From Endocalyx cinctus (lineage: Eukaryota; Ascomycota; Sordariomycetes; Amphisphaeriales; Apiosporaceae): 64,000 bases of DNA. The notes below the pieces were generated by a model. The model was not told where the DNA came from and ran no database searches. It was given only the letters and a program-made list of their open reading frames with translations. Below, one piece after another: positions 45,270 through 56,208 of this stretch. The stretch spans positions 1,922,001-1,986,000 of the forward strand of contig BCKC01000005.1 of the NCBI GenBank assembly GCA_001600455.1, given 5' to 3'. Numbering within the stretch: the stretch's first letter is position 1; the number at the start of each line of letters is the position of its first letter. Position numbers and translations under genes: made by a program.

Positions 45270-47528
45270 ATGGAACATAGCTTCCTATCCCAAGAATCAC
45301 CACCTGAACTGCTAGGTGATGTCAAGATCCATCCCAGCTTATTCAAGATACCAAAGAATCAAAAAGAGCTTTTAGACAGCGATGCCTCTTGGGCATATTC
45401 CCAGGGTCACCATCCTACAGGCTCTATCAATGTCCCACCTGAGGTTATAGAAGATGTTAAGGCATCATATGCAAGGACTGTTCGAAAGACAACGCAGAAA
45501 AATTCAAGCATAGAAAAGGCATCGCCAAAAAAGAGTGCCAATTCAACCTGCCAAGGTACTCCGACAGATGACAGTGGTAGCGAAGCTGAAAGCGACCATA
45601 GTGAGCCATGTAGTTGGCACGCAAGTCCGAAACATCACTTTTACCCACCGGGTAGACTTCCACAAGATAATGAAGATGACGGATTTCTAACTCAACTTCC
45701 CGATATCACTCCTCTATGTCCAAGTATACAGTCAACTCAACCAAACCCCAAGCGGGCTTTCTTCAACGATTTTCCATCTAGCAGCCAGGGCCAAGAGGAT
45801 GAACTTGAAATTGAGGTTCCAGGTGCGCTGGATAAACAAATTGCGTCAGCCACAGATCTACCAGCCGAAATACTAAATCGAACCATACTCGCTACTCCTC
45901 CTTCCGCTCAAATTGTTCCCTGCACATTCGATCAAAATGAGTCACCATCTTCCAAGACAGTACCAAAATTAAATCAGCCCATATATAACCAAGTACCTAA
46001 ACTTTATAGACCGCTGAGGCCAGGCTCTACTGCTGCGCACTTGAATATCACTCGCAGACCTTCTTCAATTAATAAGAATCAGAATCTTGTCCATACCCAG
46101 AATTATTCCTCGACCTCAAATACATCTTCATCAATCATCCCTTCGACCAACCGTGCCGAAAGAGGCGACAAACATGTCCCGGCCTGGTCTGCCACTCCAA
46201 ACTTACCAGCTGAGTCAAGTCCACAAACTATCCAAGCGCGAGCCTCACCTCGGAGGATTCTGGCTTCTCCCACATATCAGCCCAAGTCTCCAGAATTGGG
46301 CAGCTCGCCCCCTCGTCTTCCGGCTTCTGCGCCTGTCTCGCCCCCGCGTTTCCCTACTTCTGTACCTGTCTCACCCCCGTGTCCCCCGGCTTCTGTGCCT
46401 GTCTCACTCCCGCATCTCCCGGCTCCTGTGCCTGCGCCACCATTTGAAGCAGACACAAGAAAGGAGACGAAGGAAAGGTCAAAGGAAGAGATAGAAAAAC
46501 AAGATAAAGAGCCTGAAGCTCCGCACGAGAAATATCTAAACAAATTGCCAGAGGCTCCATTTATGCGCTACACAGCCACATACCCTAGCTACTGCGGAAA
46601 TATCCATGATTTTATCACAGCATGTATGTATATTCAAATACAGCAGCGTAGGATACGTACGTCTTTATACGATGACTTCATACGCGCTTGGGTAGAGGGT
46701 TACGTCCCTTACGTCAAGGACTGCGATGCGACCCAACCGCCAGTGAAGGCTCTTACCGCGATCGAATGGTATAATGGGCTGGATGAGGATCAATTATACT
46801 CATCTCGAGTTGTCACCAAGCACAATCTCCAATCCGTTTTGTCGTTTTACCCCGATGAGCTAATCTGCGCTCGAAGCCTATTAGGACTATCACGACAACC
46901 TACACCTAAATTACTCCCAACGCTGGAAACAAACAGTGTCACTTCTCACGATGATGTAGCCCGAGCAAGATCGAGATCGGAATCGGCATTTGAACCAGCG
47001 CAAAAAAGAAGTAGCAGACCTGGCTCCGCGGCCCAAAATCGGGATCAATTTCATGGCCAGAACGAGCCAGTTATGGATTCGATGCCACATCCGACGTTGC
47101 GTCGCGAAGAACCCAAGGTGACATCCCTCCGCAGATCATTGACTGAGAACGCGGTCAATAGAATACAGCAAACGAAAGGGCCAAATCAATCTACGTCCGA
47201 CACTACAACATCACGAAAGCGACAAGCTAGCATAGTTGACCCGAACGACGATACTACGGTTCAACCTACCTTCAAGAGAAATTTGCACAGTTTCACGACA
47301 GTGGCATCCGATGTGGCCAGCGTCAGAAGCGTCCGTTCCGAACAGCCCGACGACAATTTTCAGAGCTCGGCAGCCCCAAGCACCGTCGGGCGGAGGAAAC
47401 GAAAGTACATGGACAACCCAGAGCGCTTCAATAAAGGTTACGTGAAATGGTTGAAGAAAAATAAAGCATCGAAGGACGCTATTGCAAGCTCGGCGGCGAT
47501 GAGTAGCACGGCACCCAATCCAAAATAG
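45270..47528 (+). CDS. Proline/serine-rich protein of unknown function
   Basis: A single exon of 752 residues. The first ~55 residues look conserved (PPELLGDVKIHPSLFKIPKN). Residues ~60-430 are disordered and Ser/Pro-rich, with four 11-residue tandem repeats of the PxxPASVPVSP type (~348-391) followed by a charged helix (KETKERSKEEIEKQDKE). A compact conserved-looking block spans ~430-545 (FMRYTATYPSYCGNIHDFI, LYDDFIRAWVEGYVPY, FYPDELICARSLLG). The tail is disordered and basic, ending in RFNKGYVKWLKKNKASK. I do not recognise the family. The basic, Ser-rich design suggests a nuclear or chromosome-associated protein, but this is a guess. Telomere and DNA-repair scaffolds can look like this; no specific domain supports that here. 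Confidence 0.72.
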   Translation: MEHSFLSQESPPELLGDVKIHPSLFKIPKNQKELLDSDASWAYSQGHHPTGSINVPPEVIEDVKASYARTVRKTTQKNSSIEKASPKKSANSTCQGTPTDDSGSEAESDHSEPCSWHASPKHHFYPPGRLPQDNEDDGFLTQLPDITPLCPSIQSTQPNPKRAFFNDFPSSSQGQEDELEIEVPGALDKQIASATDLPAEILNRTILATPPSAQIVPCTFDQNESPSSKTVPKLNQPIYNQVPKLYRPLRPGSTAAHLNITRRPSSINKNQNLVHTQNYSSTSNTSSSIIPSTNRAERGDKHVPAWSATPNLPAESSPQTIQARASPRRILASPTYQPKSPELGSSPPRLPASAPVSPPRFPTSVPVSPPCPPASVPVSLPHLPAPVPAPPFEADTRKETKERSKEEIEKQDKEPEAPHEKYLNKLPEAPFMRYTATYPSYCGNIHDFITACMYIQIQQRRIRTSLYDDFIRAWVEGYVPYVKDCDATQPPVKALTAIEWYNGLDEDQLYSSRVVTKHNLQSVLSFYPDELICARSLLGLSRQPTPKLLPTLETNSVTSHDDVARARSRSESAFEPAQKRSSRPGSAAQNRDQFHGQNEPVMDSMPHPTLRREEPKVTSLRRSLTENAVNRIQQTKGPNQSTSDTTTSRKRQASIVDPNDDTTVQPTFKRNLHSFTTVASDVASVRSVRSEQPDDNFQSSAAPSTVGRRKRKYMDNPERFNKGYVKWLKKNKASKDAIASSAAMSSTAPNPK
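46311..46442 (+). repeat. Four 33-bp tandem repeats
   Basis: Four in-frame units of 33 bp (46311-46343, 46344-46376, 46377-46409, 46410-46442), each coding an 11-residue Pro/Ala/Val/Ser-rich block. The copies differ at several bases. Slippage could change copy number. Confidence 0.8.
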
Positions 47529-47914
47529 ACACGTTAAGGCGGTTGTACGAATATGAAGAATGATGAGGTCAATTTTCATTTCAAAAAGGAGGGTTGAAAA
47601 GCATAGATCTGTCATTTAGAACAGAAATAGAGTTTTTGCCTTTTTACAGCTATGATAATGAAGCCAAGATACCCCCTTTTGCTACTGTCGCATTTTAAGA
47701 GGTTTCTTACATAGATTTAAAAGGGCCTGACCTCATAATCAAAATAGGAATAATATACTATCAAATGGTAAAGCACAATCTCATTATCTCTCTGTCTCTG
47801 GCCAGGTTTGGTCATCTTTTAAGTAATATTAGTCGCATATAATCCAGTTGCGGTCCATCCTAATATTACGTGCACTATATCGGTACATGATATTCTTCAC
47901 ATATCAACGGCCAA
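47529..47914. other. Intergenic, convergent 3' ends
   Basis: 386 bases between two convergent stop codons. AT-rich, no gene. Confidence 0.5.
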
Positions 47915-48394
47915 TCAACTCTCCCCGCCCTCTTTCTTCCCCATCTCCTCCCTCTTAGCTTCCTCCGCGGGCGTCATGGTCCGCAGCTGCAGCGCGTGAA
48001 TACCTCCCTCGGCCGCCATCTCGTCTTTCAGGAGCTGGTAAACGAGACGGTGGCGCGCCGGCTGCATCTTCTTGGTAAAGGCCTCGGAGGTGATCACCAG
48101 CCGAAAATGCGTCTCCCGCGACGTGGTGCCCGCCATCGCTTTGTGGTGCGCGTGCTTGGACGAGTCATTGAAGATTTCCAGGCGCGTGGGTTGCAAGGCT
48201 TGCGTTATCTTTGAAGGTTTTTGGGGGTAAGTATGAAGATATGGAGAAAGAGAGAAAAAAAAAACAAAAAAAAAGATATATATAGTATATAGAGATAGAG
48301 AGAGACAAGGGATGGGACAAAAAAAAAGAAGAAGAAAGGGTTAATTAGTTACCTTGCTTCGTATCGCATCTTCCATCGGAGTCTCGGATGCCAT
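47915..48394 (-). CDS. BolA-like protein
   Basis: BolA-family protein working with monothiol glutaredoxins in Fe-S cluster insertion or iron sensing. Exon 1 (48394-48353) codes MASETPMEDAIRSK. After a 144-base intron, exon 2 (48208-47915) continues ITQALQPTRLEIFNDSSK, giving 111 residues. The conserved BolA core is present: HAHHKAM, then THFRLVITSEAF and ARHRLVYQLL, with the invariant His that can ligate an iron-sulfur cluster. The ending EEAKREEMGKKEGG is a basic/acidic tail. S. pombe Uvi31 and yeast Bol1 are the closest types I know; which paralogue this is cannot be settled. There is no clear mitochondrial presequence. Confidence 0.88.
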
Positions 48395-49421
48395 GGCGGC
48401 TGAAGATGAGTAAAATCTGAGATACGATGAATATGCCTGTCTCGTCGGCCCGGTACCCAGGAAAATACTTCGACGAAACATTAATATTTATGTGATATTG
48501 ATTTTTTTCGTCTTTCGTTTTATGAATTACTGTTATTGTTGATTACCCGTCCCTTCTGATCTGATATTGTAGGCCGTCGCTTAGGTGTGTCCACATATGT
48601 ATACTTTGAGCGTAAATCTCAGCACAGAATATGGACAGGGGTCAAGATGCCGGTGTCTGGTTGTCTCGGTTTCTCATCGATCAATATGCAGGTCCCGAAA
48701 GATGGTGTGATGCTTTCTATACAGACGGTAGCATTATCTTTTCTGCTTGTATGGATACACAGTAGACTGATGGAGTGAAAGTAATAAGTTGTACCAAAGT
48801 ACGCTAAATCGGGATTAGCGTTCTTTTAGCATGGCCGCTTTTGCTTAAGCTTAGTTAAGTAACTGAGTAGTGATATTTTAATACACCTCAGTAAACGGTT
48901 TATAAATGTCCTCAATTCTACGAAATTCATTCAGAGTTTATGGTAAGGATGCCCGTTGATATATTAAATAAGCTAACGGCTTATTCAGCCATTAGTGCCG
49001 GATATAAGTCAGTCTGTACTCAGTCTGTACAAATAGCTGTTGGAGAGCTTCTATCCGGTACGCATCAACCTTACATATTATACAAGCTATACGTAGCCAG
49101 CTTCAGGGTCCTTCCAAACCTAATACTGCTATGATAGTATTGGGACTTGTAGGTTTCTTTTTCGCATCTCTAATGGAACGTCTAGGGATAGGGCAGAGGT
49201 CGGAAGACCAGGGTTAAGTTCTCCAGTGGTTAAATCCATCGCTGGGGAGATAAAGTATAAAGGCCCCCCCTTCTTACTAGACAGTTCCCCAAAAAACAAG
49301 ACATTATACTTCCTTGCCGCGTCATCTGCTAGTACAATATTCGAATAAAATAAATTGTGAAATGCTGGGGTATGAGTAATGTGTTACTTTCGGTGAATAT
49401 CCGGGCCGGGTAGGTCCCTAA
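48395..49421. other. Intergenic
   Basis: 1.0 kb upstream of the BolA-like gene, largely AT-rich. One coding-like frame at 48631-48780 is noted under findings. A frame at 48940-49134 has no features. Confidence 0.45.
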
Positions 49422-50831
49422 CTATCGGTCCGAACGCTTGGCTTCTTTCGGCTCTGCTAGAATGGGTTCTCGAGTGTCGTCTGATTCTTCTGTGAACCAT
49501 TTATCCTGAAGAATCTCTTCTACCGTCGGCCTGTCTCGGGGATCTAGTTTTAAGATTCGCTTAATAAATTCTTTATCAGCATGTGGAAGTTCCCTCGTCG
49601 ACCACCGTTCAAGTGGGGTTCGGGGAGGTCCTTGCTGATTTAAGAAGTAAATTATCTCAAACGTATCTGGGTCAATAATATCCGCGTGTGATGGTGGGAA
49701 TGGCCCGAGTAAGTTATATATACGCTTTAAAACAGTCATTTCATGGTCTTGATCTTCTGGTTTAAAACCTTCCCAACCGGGATCGAAATGGTTGTAATTA
49801 TTACCATGTACAAGACTGAGAATCTGAAATATATCAGTTAAGCAAAAGAACATATTAAAGCGTTGTTTAAGGGACGTACTGCATTTTCAAATGACCACAC
49901 ATCTGTTGATGTTCCCCAAGAAAGTTGCAACATAGCTTCCGGGCTACGCGTGAAGCCAGCACCAATAATATGACCTTCTTTTGCGAAGCTTGAGTTTTGA
50001 GATACAGCGCCGCCAAAATCACCAAGCTGAATCTTTGAAAAGCGTTGGCTATCTTGACCATAGTTGACAAACACATTATCTAACTTGATATCTATAAAGA
50101 ATGAATTACAGTTTAGATAACATATATAATTATAAGAAATATTTAAATAATATTTACCTGTGTGGACTAGGCTGTCCTTATGTAGAATCTGGAGGGCCTC
50201 GAGTATGTATTTGGCCACTTACTTAATCTCGGGGCGTGCCAACCGCTTATTTTCAATTCCGTCAAGAGTTCACTATCTAAATACTTTAGAATGATAGAGG
50301 GAGGGTCTATCGGTTGTTGAATCTCGTCAATAAGGGGGCGGATATATAACGATTTAGACTGATATCGTTTAAGAGTGTCGGCTTCATTCTGTAAGCGCCA
50401 ATGGCCGCGAATGCTCTTAACGATACATTTATCATTCTTTTGATTCCTAAAATACGCATGAAAATAAGTTGGAGGAGGTCTTAAGCATAATGTGGATAGT
50501 AAGGTCATATAGAAGATTTTAACGGGCTAAATATACTACAGCTTCATCTATGACTCTGTGAAGCCCTTTAACAAGAGCGTAGGTTGATTTACGTCCTTTA
50601 AGGAGCTGGCCAATATAAAGAAGTCGTGCCATTAATGTAAGAGGACCGATTCTCACCAGCAATCGGGGTTGCGTTGTCTTGATTCTGTCTGTGGAAAGTC
50701 CAGCGCGTCTCCTGGTAATAAGAAGAGTAGATTCCGCTGATGATTTGGCCTAAGAACACATTCCTTTCCTTATCCCTTAAGTAGTAACATAACGGCAGCT
50801 TCATAACTCTGCCGCCAGTACGAACATAGAT
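49422..50831 (-). pseudogene. Decayed Ser/Thr protein kinase gene
   Basis: Minus-strand remnant of a fungal protein kinase. Recognisable parts in order: KRLL-type N-terminal YYLRDKERNVFLGQ, then IGQLLKGRKSTYAL, CIVKSIRG (subdomain II Lys), LVHTDIKLDN (VIb), LGDFGG (VII), FTRSPEA (VIII), TDVWSF (IX) and LDPRDRPT (XI). Two introns are still spliceable in phase (50157-50092 between LVHT and IKLDN, and 49879-49824). The frame is broken near 50730, shifts again at an A run near 50250, and hits an in-frame stop TAA at 50219-50221 where homologues would read on (IK-stop-VAKYILEALQ). The first exon join near 50500 is not clean. The intact motifs show the gene was lost fairly recently. Confidence 0.8.
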
Positions 50832-51900
50832 CCCGTATCAGTACAGCCTCAGACTATTACGAGCTTAGATATGAATTACGTTTTAAGAGCGATTTCTTAA
50901 GAAGTCGTTTACCTTCAACTGTAGGTATGTAATGGACTAGCCTACAGTGGGCCACCTGCGGGGTCTTCACTAACTGGAACATGCCCTGGCAGCCCTGGTT
51001 ATAGGGCTGGATTAACGCTATGTAGCTAACATGCCGTAAAGTACCAGTTACTGGGCAGCTAGGTTGAATAAGTAAGTACTTACCTTTGCACCAACTTACT
51101 CTTTAATTGATAAAACGGTATTTTCCGTTTATTATGATATATTCAGGCTCGGGCTAAAAGCGGCATAGCTCAAGTGAGAGGCCCAATTTGATACCGGTTA
51201 GTACATCTCATTTGAAGACGTAAAATACGTACTGTAATTACGTAGCAGGGTTAGACCTTTTCGTTTACTATGTACACGAGTGATGGAATACCCGTAGACA
51301 GGACCTATGGATCTGAAGACTTTATGGGTATTGCGTTGCTACGTAACCTGGTAACGTAGATGTGACGGGAAGGGTGGGAATCGGATGGCTAATTATCGAT
51401 AAAGATATAGTACCCATGCGGATTGATTGATCCATGAATATTAATTTTTTTTTTTTGGGCTGGCTGACTGGCTGGTTTAGAGTACTTCCAGATTTACACC
51501 GATCGTTTACACCATCCATTACGGACAGAAAAAGCGCCGATATAAATATTTTATAACCCCACTAAAGATTATTCGGAAATTTTATCGAGGTGGGCGGTTT
51601 TCTGAGTAGGAATTTGATTATGAACGAAGCCAATAAAGGCGATCACGAATTTATACACGTAACAATAAGAACTAGAACGATCCTTACATAGTACGTCTAA
51701 TCCTTTTTGTAGGACAAAATTTGTACTATATTTTTTATTCAATTGTTGAGGTTCATTATCGGACGCCCTCCCGATTTCTGCGATCGGTCTATATCCCCCA
51801 CCCATAATATCCCATCTCCCTTGATACCTGCAGGAGGGTAGATAGGTATCGTCTGTTATATTTGTATATTATCATATTGTAATTACTACACTGCCCCGTA
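50832..51900. other. Intergenic
   Basis: 1.07 kb, AT-rich, between the kinase relic and the acyl-CoA synthetase. A GGCTAAA word at 51152 and a T run near 51445 are present. No gene is seen. Confidence 0.5.
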
Positions 51901-54267
51901 ATGAAGTTTTGGTGTGGAGGAGGAATTCTGTTAACCCGTGTGATCGTCAAGTCTACTGCATTTGGTACTGGTATTGCATCTTCTCCGCTTGGCAGACCTA
52001 TAAATTTCTCTTTTTCACATTTGCTATCTCCCGCCGCCTTTGCTTTTTCTACACATACAACCTCGAGCTGCGCATTGGGTCGCCCCTCGTTCCTGAGTCT
52101 CGGGAGAAGACGTATTAATACTATTACTACAAATACCGCCTTCAATTCTATCAGAATGGCCTCTACCTTCACTCTTCCCAACTTACCCGTCTTTGACGCC
52201 ATATCCCGGCACGATCCTGACTCTACCGTCGCCGTCCATTGTCTCTCAGGTCGAACCTTTAAATACGGAGAATTACTACCAGACGTCTGCCGAGTACGCG
52301 ATCAGATACAGAGTGCTTCCCCCAAGTCGGACATTCGTGGTGAACGCATCGCTTTTCTGGTTGAGAACAGTTATGATTACGTGGGTATGCATTCATTCAA
52401 CAATCCTCAATGGATCCACAAAATACCATAATCTCGGCCATATTTTTATTAACGCGATGCGCTACTATCTATAGTGACATTTCTCGCCATCCTCGCCGCC
52501 CGCGCAATTGCCCTTCCGCTCTCCCCTCCATTCCCGGCTTCGGAGCTCCAATACATCCTCTCGCAATCCGAGGCCCTCTTACTCCTTCATTCCTCAAAAT
52601 TCGCCGCCAAAGCCAAAGATGTTCTCGTTCATCCGTTTCCCGATCCATCTCCGAACCCGGAACCCAGCCTCAAACAGCCGCTCAAAACCGTCGAGTTACC
52701 GAAACACTTAGGTCTCGGCGCCTCGGCCGCTTACGAGCAGGTGACAATTTCGCAAGATGACACCGATGGGGAGGGCGCGGGCATGATGCTCTACACCTCA
52801 GGCACAACAGCGAGACCAAAGGGTGTATTAATACCCGAGACTGCGATCACGGCGCAATGCAAGTCGTTGATCGAGGCGTGGAAATATACCGCTGGTGATA
52901 GGCTGCTCCACGTTTTACCGTTACATCATATCCACGGAACCGTTAACGCCATCCTCACCCCCCTGTTTGCCGGTAGCTCAATTGAGTTCCTATTCCCGTT
53001 CAATGCCGATACAGTTTGGAGACGCTTCGCAAATCCGTTCCTAAACGGATCTATTTCTATTGCCAGTGGATCAACTCCCGATATGAATCGCATTAACAGT
53101 GAGCTGCGCGGAACATCCGTGCCAAGCTCTCAGACGACAAGTCTTGCGGCGACGACAGAAACAACACCCATGACTAGTGGTGTGGCAACGCCCATCTCCC
53201 AGACAAACGGCGAAGATAAGTTCGCAAACCTTTCTAAGGAAAAGATCACCTTCTTTACGGTGGTGCCTACGGTTTACACTCGACTTCTCTCGACGCATAA
53301 GACTTTACCCCCCGCCATAGCCGAAGCCGGACGAACGGCCACGAGCCCAGAGCACATGCGTGTCTCGATCTCGGGGTCCGCAGCCCTTCCTACCCCGGTA
53401 AAGCGTGCCTGGAAGGATCTGAGTCGCGGAAACGTCTTACTAGAACGCTACGGTATGACGGAAGTCGGCATGGCTTTATCTTGCGGGCTCGACTTCGCCG
53501 ACCGAGTGGACGGTAGCGTGGGGTGGCCCCTCCCGGGCGTCGAGGCGCGTCTCGTGGACACCGAGACGGGCGAGATCATACCCGAACCCGATTTAAGCGC
53601 CGGCGCCGAGGTCAAGGAGCGTTCCGGCGAGATCCAGCTGCGCGGCAAGAACATCTTCCGCGAGTACTGGGCGAACCCGACGGCGACGGCCAAGGAATTT
53701 ATCGCCGACCCGGACGGCAAAGGATCCTGGTTCAAGACGGGCGACGTCGCGGTGCGCCGCCCGGGCCCTTCGGGTGCGGCCTCGGGCGTCAGCGGGGACT
53801 GGGCTAAGGGCCCCATGTTCTTCATCCTCGGCCGCCAGAGCGCCGATATCATCAAGTCGGGCGGCGAGAAGGTCTCGGCCCTCGAGGTCGAGCGCGAGCT
53901 GCTCTCGCTGCCGCAGATATCCGAAGCCGCCGTGCTAGCCGTTCCCAGCGGGAAGTGGGGTCAGAAAGTAGGCGCCGTGGTGATCCTCGACAAGGAGTAC
54001 TTCCTTTCCCAAGCAGCAGATGGTGAGGAGGACCAAGAGCAGCAGCAGCAGACGGGGGAGAAGAGAAAAAGAGAGATCGTGGAAGGCGAAATTACCTGGA
54101 AACCCATGGATATGCGTCGAGCCCTACGCGATCGTCTCGCCAACTATAAGATCCCCCAGATCTTGAGAGTCGTCGATCACATCCCCCGAAACGCGATGGG
54201 GAAGATTAATAAGAAAGATCTGGTGAAAAAGGTCTTTATAGATGATTTTAGCGGGGATGAGATGTGA
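51901..54267 (+). CDS. ACSF3-like acyl/malonyl-CoA synthetase
   Basis: AMP-forming acyl-CoA ligase; relatives of the ACSF3/MatB type activate malonate (or methylmalonate) for mitochondrial fatty-acid synthesis. Exons 51901-52384 and 52475-54267 give 758 residues, or 673 from the Met at 52156. Motifs: MLYTSGTTARPKGV (ATP-binding P-loop), LERYGMTEVGMAL (strongly ACSF3-like), FKTGDVA, and the C-terminal RNAMGKINKKDLV with the catalytic Lys. A Ser/Thr-rich insertion sits near the middle. The first 85 residues of the longer form are rich in Arg/Ser with little acid, like a mitochondrial presequence, while the ATG at 52156 has a stronger context (AGAATGG), so both forms may be made. No C-terminal SKL-type peroxisomal signal. 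Confidence 0.87.
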
Positions 54268-55306
54268 ATATATAGTTGTATTGGTTAAGACGAAAGGCGG
54301 GTATTTTGATCGGCTCGGAAGAAAAAAAAAAGATATACTTTATAAATATATATGTACTGAGATGAGAAAAGGCATTCATCATGCCTTTAGAGAGAGGGAG
54401 AGAAAAGAGAGGTTTTGGAAAGTGGAAGGATAAAGAGGAAAATACCCCACCCTATTTCGTACATAAATATATTATACTACAAAACAGAAATAAATAAATA
54501 TTCTACTCTAAAATGTACCGGCACATCATCTCTCGCAAGTTCTCGTTACATTTTGCGTAGGCTTTAATCGCCTTCTCTTACTCCGTAGCTAGGTGGGTCT
54601 CAAAAATAGAAAAGACGAAAAAGGATGTATCTTCGAAGATGGAGGAAAGAAGGGGGTTTGGAGAGTATTCAGGGTATTCATACGACATATACAAGGGGTT
54701 GTCATCTCTCCTACGACTGTTTAGTTTGAAATTACAAGCACTAGATAAGGAGAAGCATTTCCCATAAAATTTTAATGCAAATTTACTTGTTTATTTAACT
54801 TCATACAGGTCCGTTCGCCTCCGTAACTATGTGTAGGTATCTATTGATGAATAACAATCATCCTCTCGTCCTATCAATAACTCCTTTTTTTGCCTAGTAT
54901 GCAGTGACTAGAAATATGCCCCCCCCTTTTTTTTTTCTTTTTTAAGAAAACAAGACACCCCTTTGGTGTGCGAAAGTACGATGGAGGATGACAAGAATCC
55001 CGCCTTGCATGCTATACGTTTTAACTCCTTATCGCAAAGAATCCATGCATATGCTGAAATAACATAGGCCGAACAAATGGCAATAATGTTATAAACCAAG
55101 CCATCAGAAGCTCAGCTCAGCTCGGCATAGAAAAGATGCGTAAACACGTCAATTCTTCGTCTTGTTCATTTCATAAAGATGATGATACCCTTTAAGGCCA
55201 ATAATGATCATTATAATCAAATCTTTACACATTACCTCCTTGTCTGAAGGCCCTAAAATTCGCGAAGGCGGAATAATTAGGAAGGTCGAGGCTAGTTTGG
55301 ACAAGC
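54268..55306. other. Intergenic, convergent 3' ends
   Basis: 1.04 kb between convergent genes. AT-rich, with a CT-rich run (~54920) and ACTCCGTA near 54579. No gene is seen. Confidence 0.5.
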
Positions 55307-56208
55307 TTAGACAGTAAGCTTGGCCTTGGCTCGAGTACTTCCACTATGAGCAGCATCGGTGTGACCGGAGAATTCGACAATCTCGGCCTGGGGTAACTTG
55401 AGGATATCCCTGAATCGCTTGCCGATGGACATGAGGATCTTCTGGCCCTTTTCCGTAGATCGCCCCTTTCCACCAGCAACATCTCCGTCACCTCGTCCCG
55501 GAATGGGCTTGCCGATGGTGCGAGTCCAGACACCGATACGGAAGAATGCCTTACGGACGTTAACAACAACACCCATAACTTCGCCGTCATCCTCATCCTC
55601 GAGGGTCTCGCCAATAGCGGCCATCATGGTTTGAAGCCAGAGCTCGTTGATGTCAATGTTGCGCTTGTCCTTGAATTGGTACGACCATTTGCCGCCGTGC
55701 TTGTTCTGGGGGTCTTCCCATTCCGGTCGTACACCTTCCTTGAAGAGGTGATAGTCGGACTTGAGGGCAAGTTCTGAGACGGAAGCAATGTTGTTCTATA
55801 TATAGCAAGAGATGATTAGTTATATGTTTTAAATGGAGAAGTGATAATAAGGTGACGAGAGTAGCAGAAAGGAGCGATTTACTTACGTAGATACCCCAGA
55901 ATTCCTCAACCGAGTTGAACGTGATGACCTCCTTCAAGAGATCGTTCCAGTTGTCACCCTGAAATTTAGGATGGAATTAGCAGCTGAAAAGTAGGTGATT
56001 TTATCGAACGCTTCTTACTCACCTTGCCACTTGGAGGCTTGGTAAACCAGAGAGTCCATTTGTTCTGGAGAGGGTGTACGACGTTAAAGTTGTCTTTGTC
56101 GTGGAAAACTGTTACTACCTTACCACCTGCCTGTTCGGTAGATTTAGTGTCGGGCATCTCGCCATCAGGGGAGATGGGAATAGTAGTAAGGTCAACTTGA
56201 CCCGACAT
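55307..56208 (-). CDS. TIF45: Translation initiation factor eIF4E
   Basis: Binds the mRNA 5' cap and, with eIF4G, starts cap-dependent translation. Three exons (56208-56023, 55958-55887, 55795-55307) give 248 residues. The cap-binding core is intact: HPLQNKWTLWFTKP, EEFWGIY, a Trp stack residue in RPEWEDP, and NVRKAFFRIGVWTRT. Both introns split the core at positions that restore an uninterrupted sequence (PPSGK to GDNWNDLL, and WGIY to NNIASV). The N-terminal ~45 residues are divergent and charged, as usual. The C-terminus is basic (STRAKAKLTV). The long 5' leader region has several poly-A/T runs. The symbol given is the S. pombe/metazoan-style name; yeast calls it CDC33. Confidence 0.94.

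Noticed and set aside
49180..49270. Second tRNA-like stretch (GGTCGGAAGACC hairpin, GGTTAAATCC)
   Set aside because: No consistent cloverleaf and a poor B box; short hairpins are common in such sequence.
50830..51110. Start-less minus-strand open frame next to the kinase relic
   Set aside because: About 75 codons open is within chance for six frames, and it has no recognisable motif or start.
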